This document shows, in pieces, positions 1 through 4,152 of a stretch of 6,614 bases of DNA. The position numbers were made by a program, and so were the translations under genes. The notes beneath the pieces were generated by a model. That model ran no database searches and was not told the origin of the DNA. It saw nothing but the letters and a program-made list of their open reading frames with translations. The DNA is taken from assembly GCA_020631295.1 (NCBI GenBank), contig JAHDHN010000004.1, positions 32,501 to 39,114 of the forward strand. The letters run 5' to 3'. Positions within the stretch are counted from its first letter, which is position 1; the number at the start of each line of letters is the position of its first letter. This stretch comes from Rickettsiales bacterium. Its GTDB lineage: Bacteria; Pseudomonadota; Alphaproteobacteria; Rickettsiales; UBA8987.

Positions 1-422
1 TCTTGCTGGTTGAATTTGCCGATATTGCCAATCAGCTGTTCGCGTAGGGAGAATTCATTGCCTTCGGTGGGTGTTTTGTCCCCAGAGATATTCACATTGC
101 GGGCGCGTTCGCCGTTATCTTCCGACACTTGTGCCACACGGCCACTTTCATCAAAATACACCGCATAGGTTTTCTGCGATTTTACATTTTCGTCACTAAA
201 CGCAATATAGCTTGTGTCCATGCCAATATAATACCAACGCTCACCGTTAAAGTTAGAGCTGGTGGTGGGTGACCCTAGCACTTGCACCACTTGCTGCTTG
301 GTAAAGCCAGGCTGGATTTGGCTGATATCCGATAAATCCGTGCGGTAACCGCGTGTTTCTTGTGTGGACAAGCATGCGCTAAGCAGCACAGAGGAACAAA
401 GAAGGGCAAGGGCATGTTTCAT
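1..422 (-). CDS. bamE: BamE (SmpA/OmlA) outer-membrane assembly lipoprotein, 3' end cut by window edge
   Basis: BamE is the small lipoprotein of the BAM complex that inserts beta-barrel proteins into the outer membrane; it acts on the periplasmic face. Reading leftward from ATG 422-420 gives 140 complete codons that stay open to the edge. Residues 1-16 are a lipoprotein signal (MKHALALLCSSVLLSA) and Cys17 completes a lipobox (LSAC). The family core follows: IQPGFTKQQVVQVLGSP at about 36-52, then ERWYYIG at 61-67 and a tyrosine/valine-rich strand around 86-90. The last visible residues (IGNIGKFNQQ) resemble the usual alphaproteobacterial C-terminal end, so little is probably missing. A TGAGG Shine-Dalgarno lies at 439-435, 12 bases before the ATG, which is slightly long. 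The gene is divergent from rpmF and has its own promoter. Family assignment is from motif recognition; no truncation other than the window edge is seen. Confidence 0.88.
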   Translation of the reverse strand, partial: MKHALALLCSSVLLSACLSTQETRGYRTDLSDISQIQPGFTKQQVVQVLGSPTTSSNFNGERWYYIGMDTSYIAFSDENVKSQKTYAVYFDESGRVAQVSEDNGERARNVNISGDKTPTEGNEFSLREQLIGNIGKFNQQ

Positions 423-459
423 AGTAAATAGATACCTCAAAAAAGACTGGATTTATTAT

Positions 460-488
460 TTTATATTGTTATAGAGGGCGTCCGTCAA
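460..488 (-). promoter_or_regulatory. sigma70-type promoter for bamE
   Basis: On the minus strand a -35 box TTGACG (488-483) is followed after exactly 17 bases by a -10 box TATAAA (465-460). Each box differs from its consensus (TTGACA, TATAAT) at one position. Transcription would start near 453, giving a leader of about 30 bases that contains the bamE Shine-Dalgarno. It lies inside the bamE/rpmF divergent spacer, so it may interfere with rpmF expression. No equally good plus-strand promoter for rpmF was found in the same spacer. Confidence 0.6.
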
Positions 489-493
489 AATCA

Positions 494-514
494 AGCCTGA
501 TGTGATATTAGGCT
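494..514 (+). promoter_or_regulatory. small inverted repeat in the rpmF leader
   Basis: AGCCT at 494-498 pairs with AGGCT at 510-514 around an 11-base loop, ending 6 bases before the rpmF Shine-Dalgarno at 521-525. A 5-base-pair stem is weak and could be chance. If real, its position would suit control of L32 translation. No known riboswitch or r-protein operator pattern was recognised. Confidence 0.2.
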
Positions 515-533
515 GAAATTAAGGAATAGTATC

Positions 534-737
534 ATGGCAGTGCCTAAGAGGAAAACATCCACATCTAAGCGTAACATGCGTCGTGCGAACCATGCGCTAA
601 AGAAAATTAACGTGGTTGAGAATGCGAATGGTGAGTTTGTATTGCCTCACCATGTGAGTGCAGATGGCACCTATAATGGTCGTACTGTGTTGCAAGCCGC
701 AGACGAAGACGCCGCTGAAGCATCTGCTAACGCATAA
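534..737 (+). CDS. rpmF: 50S ribosomal protein L32 (bL32)
   Basis: bL32 is a small protein of the large ribosomal subunit. The 67-residue product opens with the diagnostic MAVPKRKTSTSKRNMRRANHA block and continues with the conserved LPHHVSADGTYNGRTVL segment (about residues 37-53). It has no cysteine, so it is the zinc-independent form rather than the four-Cys zinc-ribbon form. The C-terminus (from about 55) is a short Ala/Glu/Asp-rich extension. The start is supported by AAGGA at 521-525, 8 bases upstream. The neighbour plsX is 86 bases downstream; rpmF-plsX-fabH is a widespread bacterial gene order that links ribosome production with lipid synthesis. The two genes may share a transcript, but the spacer holds a parS-like site and no visible terminator. 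Confidence 0.96.
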   Translation: MAVPKRKTSTSKRNMRRANHALKKINVVENANGEFVLPHHVSADGTYNGRTVLQAADEDAAEASANA

Positions 738-757
738 CATTCACTTTCTTGTTGCTG

Positions 758-773
758 TGTTTCACGTGAAGCA
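758..773. other. parS-like centromere site (ParB binding), 15/16 match
   Basis: The sequence TGTTTCACGTGAAGCA differs at one base (G at 771 instead of A) from the widely conserved chromosomal parS consensus TGTTTCACGTGAAACA, including the perfect 10-base palindrome TTCACGTGAA at 761-770. ParB dimers load on such sites to start chromosome segregation and to recruit SMC/condensin. It lies wholly between rpmF and plsX, 50 bases before the plsX start. The match is direct observation; function as parS is inferred from the consensus. A competing reading is a CACGTG-centred operator for a local regulator. Confidence 0.65.
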
Positions 774-823
774 TAACGATATTCTTGTAGAACCAACCCT
801 CATTTGCCGCTAGCATGTGATTT

Positions 824-1954
824 ATGGCAGATATTACACTTTCTATTGATGCAATGGGTGGCGACCACGCGCCGGATTCTGTGGTGCAGGGCTGTGCTAT
901 TGCGCTGAAGCAGCATAGTAACCTCAGGGTGCATTTCTTTGGTGCAGAGTCACGTTTGCGTGCGCTGTGTAAGAAGCATAATCTACCCGAAAATCGCATT
1001 GATTTTACCCATACAGATATTGCTATTGCTGCGGATGAGAAGCCGTCACAGGCATTGCGCAACGGCCGAGGCAGCAGCATGGGCATGGCTATTGCCGCGG
1101 TGAAGAGTGGTGCGGCAGACGGCGCTGTTTCTGCCGGCAATACCGGTGCTTTGATGGCCATTGCAAAAATTATGCTGCGCACATTGCCGGGCATTGATCG
1201 TCCGGCCATTGTGACTACCTTGCCTACGCAAGGCGGGCAGAGTGTGATGCTGGATTTGGGTGCCAATGTGCATTGTGATGCAAATAATTTATTTGAGTTT
1301 GCTTTGATGGGGGATGCCTTTGCGCGCATTGCACTGCACAACGCCTCACCGCGCGTGGCGTTGTTGAATATTGGCAGTGAAGATACCAAGGGTAATGAGG
1401 CGGTGAAACATGCGGCCACCATGCTGGAAGAGGCGGGTGACGCCATTGACTTTATCGGCTTTGTGGAAGGTGACGATATCGCCAAGGGCATGGCAGATGT
1501 GATTGTGACCGATGGGTTTACCGGCAATGTGGCGCTGAAGGTGGCAGAGGGTACGGCTAAAATGTGCAAGCATTTTACCATGGGCGCGCTGAAGAGCAAT
1601 CCGCTGGGTTGGTTGGCCGCTGGTTTTGGGTATTTGCCGTTTAAAGCATTGTCGAAAAAGATAGATCCGCGCCGTCATAATGGTGCGATGTTTGTGGGCC
1701 TAAACGGCATTGTGGTAAAAAGCCATGGCGGAACAGATGGCTTTGGTTTTGCTCATGCTATCGAAGTGGCATACGAGCTGGCGCGGGATGATATTAACGC
1801 GCAGATTGAGCGTGAAATGGCTGCCTCTGGCCATATTATGCTAGATGAAGAGGAGGATGCATTCATGCAAGCGGCCGCTGCGCTAGAGCAGGAGGAGGTG
1901 GGGTCTGCCTCAGTAAAAGGGGCATCTCAGGAGCCGGTTCCTCATGATGATTAA
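824..1954 (+). CDS. plsX: PlsX, phosphate acyltransferase (acyl-ACP to acyl-phosphate)
   Basis: PlsX converts acyl-ACP and phosphate to acyl-phosphate, the acyl donor used by PlsY to acylate glycerol-3-phosphate; it is a peripheral membrane enzyme in phospholipid synthesis. Family landmarks run in order: SIDAMGGDHAP at 7-17, SAGNTGALMAIAK at 103-115, LDLGANVHCDA at 143-153, NIGSEDTKGN at 182-191, GFVEGDDI at 212-219, VTDGFTGNVALK at 228-239 and HGGTDGFGFAHAI at 301-313. At 376 residues it is slightly longer than usual because of an acidic C-terminal tail from about residue 341. The ATG at 824 is the only sensible start, because an in-frame TGA lies two codons upstream and the next Met is inside the DAMGGD motif. 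No Shine-Dalgarno is visible before it. The 3' end overlaps fabH by 11 bases, indicating translational coupling. Confidence 0.96.
   Translation: MADITLSIDAMGGDHAPDSVVQGCAIALKQHSNLRVHFFGAESRLRALCKKHNLPENRIDFTHTDIAIAADEKPSQALRNGRGSSMGMAIAAVKSGAADGAVSAGNTGALMAIAKIMLRTLPGIDRPAIVTTLPTQGGQSVMLDLGANVHCDANNLFEFALMGDAFARIALHNASPRVALLNIGSEDTKGNEAVKHAATMLEEAGDAIDFIGFVEGDDIAKGMADVIVTDGFTGNVALKVAEGTAKMCKHFTMGALKSNPLGWLAAGFGYLPFKALSKKIDPRRHNGAMFVGLNGIVVKSHGGTDGFGFAHAIEVAYELARDDINAQIEREMAASGHIMLDEEEDAFMQAAAALEQEEVGSASVKGASQEPVPHDD
1929..1933 (+). promoter_or_regulatory. ribosome binding site that fixes the fabH start
   Basis: AGGAG at 1929-1933 lies inside the end of plsX. It is 10 bases before the first of two adjacent ATG codons (1944) and 13 before the second (1947), so the first is favoured. 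The plsX stop at 1952-1954 overlaps this start region, which suits re-initiation by ribosomes finishing plsX. Confidence 0.6.
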
Positions 1955-2903
1955 TCCGCGTATTATCGGCACAGGGCATTATCTGCCCAGCAATGTGGTG
2001 AGTAATGATGCGCTTAGCACGCGCGTGGATACGAGTGATGCCTGGATTCGTGAGCGCACCGGTATTGCGCAGCGCCATATTGCCGCAGAGGGTGAGCTTA
2101 CCAGTGATTTGGCTGCTGCTGCCAGCAAAGAGGCCATTGCAAATGCAGGCATTACAGCTGCACAGATTGATATGATTATTGTGGCGACTACCACGCCAGA
2201 CAGCACGTTTCCTTCCACAGCCGCGCAGCTGCAGGCCAAGCTGGGCATTGGTGGTTGTGCTGCCTTTGATGTGCAAGCCGTGTGCACTGGTTTTATTTAT
2301 GCCTTAGCCACGGCCAAGGGCTTGATGCAATCAGGGCAATATAAACACGCATTGGTGGTGGGTGCAGAGACGATTACCCGTATTTTAGATTGGGAAGACC
2401 GTGCCACTTGTGTGTTATTTGGTGATGGTGCAGGTGCGGTGGTGCTGCATGCAGAGGAAGATGTTAGAAAGGGTATTTTGTCCACGCATCTGTATGCAGA
2501 CGGCAACCATTGTGATATCTTGCATGCGGATGGTGGTGTGTCTCAGCAATCAGTAGGGTTATTGCGCATGCAGGGCAAAGAAGTGTTCAAGCATGCGGTA
2601 ACAAAAATGATCCGTTCGACCAATGAGGCATTAGAGGCCAATAATTATACTGCAGAGCAGGTAGATTGGGTGATTCCGCATCAGGCCAATCAACGGATTA
2701 TGGATGCGGTGATACAAAAAATGAAGCTGCCGGAACATAAGCTGGTGAGTTGTGTGGCCGAACATGCCAATACATCTGCCGCTACCATTCCACTGGCCTT
2801 GCATGTGGCAGTGCAAGACGGGCGCGTGCAAAAAGACCATGTGATTGCCACGCAGGCTGTGGGTGGCGGGCTCACATGGGGCAGCGCGCTGATAGTATAT
2901 TAA
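1944..2903 (+). CDS. fabH: FabH, beta-ketoacyl-ACP synthase III
   Basis: FabH starts type II fatty-acid synthesis in the cytoplasm by condensing acetyl-CoA with malonyl-ACP to give acetoacetyl-ACP. The complete Cys-His-Asn triad is present: Cys114 in DVQAVCTGFIYA, His246 in WVIPHQANQRI and Asn276 in EHANTSAATIP. These positions are two residues beyond the E. coli numbering (112, 244, 274). The N-terminal IIGTGHYLP (7-15) and WIRERTGI (34-41) blocks and the C-terminal GGGLTWGSALIVY (307-319) are also typical, and 319 residues is the usual length, so the enzyme should be active. It is translated from ATG 1944, overlapping plsX, and is followed 12 bases later by the DUF2155 gene. In many alphaproteobacteria ihfA follows fabH; it does not here. 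Confidence 0.97.
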   Translation: MMINPRIIGTGHYLPSNVVSNDALSTRVDTSDAWIRERTGIAQRHIAAEGELTSDLAAAASKEAIANAGITAAQIDMIIVATTTPDSTFPSTAAQLQAKLGIGGCAAFDVQAVCTGFIYALATAKGLMQSGQYKHALVVGAETITRILDWEDRATCVLFGDGAGAVVLHAEEDVRKGILSTHLYADGNHCDILHADGGVSQQSVGLLRMQGKEVFKHAVTKMIRSTNEALEANNYTAEQVDWVIPHQANQRIMDAVIQKMKLPEHKLVSCVAEHANTSAATIPLALHVAVQDGRVQKDHVIATQAVGGGLTWGSALIVY

Positions 2904-2915
2904 AGGAGCGTTGAT

Positions 2916-3290
2916 GTGGTAAAAACATTTTTCTCCATGTTGGTTAGTGTATTTCTGGTGTTCTCTGTACATGCGCATCGAGGGCATGATCATGCTGAGC
3001 AAGGCTTTGACGAAAAGATTTCTGCCAGTTTTCGTATCACCAATATGTATAAAGCAGAGTCTGCTGAACTTTCTGTCCAGATTGGAGAAAAATCCTATTG
3101 GGACGCTATTTCCATAGAGCTGATTGATTGCATGGCATTAAAGCATGACCAGAATAATTATTGGGCGCATATTAAGCTGGTGGATAAAGCAGATAATGTG
3201 CGTTTTGAAGGCTGGATTAATAGCCGCTTTGCTTCTGCCAGCCCTATCAACGACCCGACCTATGATGTGTGGTTAAAAGAGTGTAAGTAA
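2916..3290 (+). CDS. small secreted DUF2155-type protein, GTG start
   Basis: The 124-residue product has a clear Sec signal peptide: MVK, a hydrophobic core to about residue 17, and a likely cut after VHA (residue 20). The mature protein begins HRGHDHAEQG, a His-rich stretch that could bind metal. The C-terminal half matches the DUF2155 pattern known from Alphaproteobacteria as I recall it: a Cys at 72, then FEGW at 97-100, SRFASASP at 103-110, PTYDVWL at 114-120 and a final Cys at 123. The two cysteines probably form a disulfide in the periplasm. The GTG at 2916 is chosen because AAGGAG (2903-2908) sits 7 bases upstream; the nearby ATG at 2914 is in another frame and hits TAA after two codons. 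It is probably co-transcribed with fabH. Biochemical function is unknown. The family call rests on pattern memory. Confidence 0.75.
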   Translation: MVKTFFSMLVSVFLVFSVHAHRGHDHAEQGFDEKISASFRITNMYKAESAELSVQIGEKSYWDAISIELIDCMALKHDQNNYWAHIKLVDKADNVRFEGWINSRFASASPINDPTYDVWLKECK

Positions 3291-3306
3291 TGTGTAAGGA
3301 CACGTT

Positions 3307-3729
3307 CTAATCGTCAACAGCAACGTCGTCTGCACCAAAGTCAATGGCAGCTTCATCATTGCCAGCAGCAGCGTCTGTAGCTTGGTCTGCTTCTGTTTCC
3401 TGACGCATGGCTTCTTGCAATAATGCTTCTGGAGAATCGTCTTTCACTGCATTGTCAGAGGCACCTAATGCATCCACCTCGTCGTCAGAAATATCTTCTT
3501 TGCGGCGCTCTGTTTGAGAGTTTTCTACCAACTCATCGCGCAAAAACGCTACATCCACATTGCCCGCTGCAATTTCACGCAAGGCAATCACAGTGTTTTT
3601 TTCACCATTTCGGTCAATGGTAAGTTCAGAACCATTGGCGATATCACGCGCGCGCTGACCAGCCACAGCCACCAGCTCAAATCTGTCTTTTACCTTATCA
3701 ATACAATCTTCAACGGTCACACGTGCCAT
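3307..3729 (-). CDS. rpoZ: RNA polymerase omega subunit with long acidic tail
   Basis: Omega helps the beta' subunit fold and assemble in RNA polymerase and is a partner in the ppGpp response in many bacteria. The 140-residue product starts with the diagnostic MARVTVEDCIDKVKDRFELV, followed by AGQRARDI (about 23-30) and NTVIALREIAAG (about 45-56). The fold ends near residue 70. The remaining half is a low-complexity tail rich in Asp, Glu and Ala, ending DFGADDVAVDD; E. coli omega is only about 91 residues. ATG 3729-3727 is chosen over longer readings because homology begins exactly there and AAGGA (3741-3737) is 7 bases upstream. It converges on the DUF2155 gene with a 16-base gap and no obvious terminator between them. 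A perfect inverted repeat at 3761-3786 lies where its promoter should be. The usual relA/spoT or folK neighbours are not in view. Confidence 0.95.
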   Translation of the reverse strand: MARVTVEDCIDKVKDRFELVAVAGQRARDIANGSELTIDRNGEKNTVIALREIAAGNVDVAFLRDELVENSQTERRKEDISDDEVDALGASDNAVKDDSPEALLQEAMRQETEADQATDAAAGNDEAAIDFGADDVAVDD

Positions 3730-3760
3730 GGAAATATCCTTACAAATCTTAGTGTTTTTT

Positions 3761-3786
3761 ATGTTATTGATTGTTATCAATAACAT
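3761..3786. promoter_or_regulatory. perfect inverted repeat upstream of rpoZ, possible operator
   Basis: ATGTTATTGAT (3761-3771) and ATCAATAACAT (3776-3786) are perfect reverse complements around a 4-base centre TGTT. The repeat begins 31 bases upstream of the rpoZ start. It is AT-rich and symmetric, like the binding site of a dimeric regulator. A terminator is unlikely: the T run (3755-3760) is on the wrong side for a plus-strand transcript, and a minus-strand transcript would read A after the stem. The binding protein cannot be named from sequence. Confidence 0.5.
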
Positions 3787-3808
3787 TGCCCGCCCGCTCA
3801 TCGCGGCG

Positions 3809-3851
3809 GAAAATCAAGGCGTTCGCTCGTTGCACTCGCTGCTTGATTTTC
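3809..3851. repeat. hairpin with 10-base perfect arms
   Basis: GAAAATCAAG (3809-3818) pairs perfectly with CTTGATTTTC (3842-3851). Past a two-base bulge (TG at 3840-3841), GCG (3819-3821) can pair with CGC (3837-3839), leaving a 15-base loop. It abuts the next hairpin without any gap. Whether it belongs to a dispersed repeat family cannot be judged from one window. Confidence 0.5.
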
Positions 3852-3885
3852 GTAGTATTCCCTCAATACATTGAGAAAATACTAC
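3852..3885. repeat. 34-base imperfect palindrome, hairpin
   Basis: GTAGTATT (3852-3859) pairs with AATACTAC (3878-3885) and, inside it, CTCAAT (3862-3867) pairs with ATTGAG (3870-3875). The stem is interrupted only by a CC/AA internal loop, with a two-base tip (AC). It is 14 base pairs in total and starts at the base after the previous hairpin ends. No T run follows on either strand, so it is not a standard terminator. Confidence 0.5.
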
Positions 3886-3953
3886 AATAACGGGAGACGC
3901 TGTCTATCAAATAATGCCGAAACTGCAAGGTAAAATTATCCCAAGCAACTGCT

Positions 3954-4081
3954 ACTTAATAATTTCCTCGTCATCCCACGGCTCGTCCGTGGGATCTCCT
4001 GTCGACTGTCGTGTCCTTATGAGGAGATTCCATGGACAAGCCATGGAATGACGGGTGTGTGGAGATGGGGGATTATTAAGT
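3954..4081. repeat. outer 10-base inverted repeat enclosing the twin-hairpin element
   Basis: ACTTAATAAT (3954-3963) and ATTATTAAGT (4072-4081) are perfect reverse complements bracketing 108 bases that include the twin-hairpin composite. The arrangement resembles terminal inverted repeats of a small non-coding mobile element, but no target-site duplication is visible in the bases just outside. The arms are AT-rich, so chance is possible. Confidence 0.3.
3969..4053. repeat. REP/BIME-like composite: two 32-base hairpin units in inverted orientation
   Basis: Unit 1 (3969-4000) folds as ATCCCACGG, loop CTCGT, CCGTGGGAT. Unit 2 (4022-4053) folds as ATTCCATGG, loop ACAAG, CCATGGAAT. Each has a 9-base-pair stem and a 5-base loop. 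Unit 2 is the reverse complement of unit 1 at 27 of 32 positions, including CGTC at the outer end and CTCCT at the inner end. The five differences are two base pairs changed on both sides of the stem plus the central loop base. A 21-base linker containing GTCGAC joins the units. Paired inverted palindromes of this kind occur as dispersed intergenic repeats in many proteobacteria. Confidence 0.7.
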
Positions 4082-4152
4082 GGAAGTATTATCATTAAAA
4101 AAACTGCATAGCTCTCTGGTATTGGAGATTTAGTTGCGCTATAGTGGTGAGC

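Larger units (their letters stand above)
3730..4152. other. palindrome-rich intergenic region between divergent rpoZ and virD4
   Basis: This 423-base spacer separates two genes transcribed away from each other, so it should hold two promoters and no terminators. No credible coding frame was seen in it. It holds an 11-base-arm palindrome (3761-3786), two hairpins side by side (3809-3851 and 3852-3885) and a two-hairpin composite repeat (3969-4053) enclosed by a 10-base inverted repeat (3954-3963 and 4072-4081). Possible -10 boxes for virD4 are TATTAT at 4087-4092 and TATAGT at 4140-4145, but neither has a good -35 partner, so no promoter is called. Confidence 0.7.

Noticed and set aside
504..509. 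GATATT (with upstream TG at 501-502 region) as an extended -10 promoter for rpmF
   Set aside because: The hexamer is a poor match and there is no -35 at the right distance; it also falls in the loop of the small leader inverted repeat.
727..1599. Minus-strand 290-codon open frame opposite plsX
   Set aside because: It lies wholly antisense to well-conserved PlsX, has no recognisable motif and no Shine-Dalgarno.
2914..2922. ATG at 2914 as the start of the DUF2155 gene
   Set aside because: It reads ATG TGG TAA and stops at once; the GTG at 2916 gives the signal peptide and the open frame.
3292..3303. GTGT-AAGG-ACAC hairpin between the DUF2155 gene and rpoZ as a shared terminator
   Set aside because: Only a 4-base-pair stem and no T run on either strand; too weak to call.
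3761..3786. Fur-box interpretation of the rpoZ palindrome
   Set aside because: It shares only general AT-rich symmetry with Fur sites and does not follow the GATAAT hexamer pattern.
4140..4145. TATAGT as a -10 box giving a nearly leaderless virD4 mRNA
   Set aside because: No acceptable -35 element at 16-18 bases upstream; noted but not supported enough to call a promoter.
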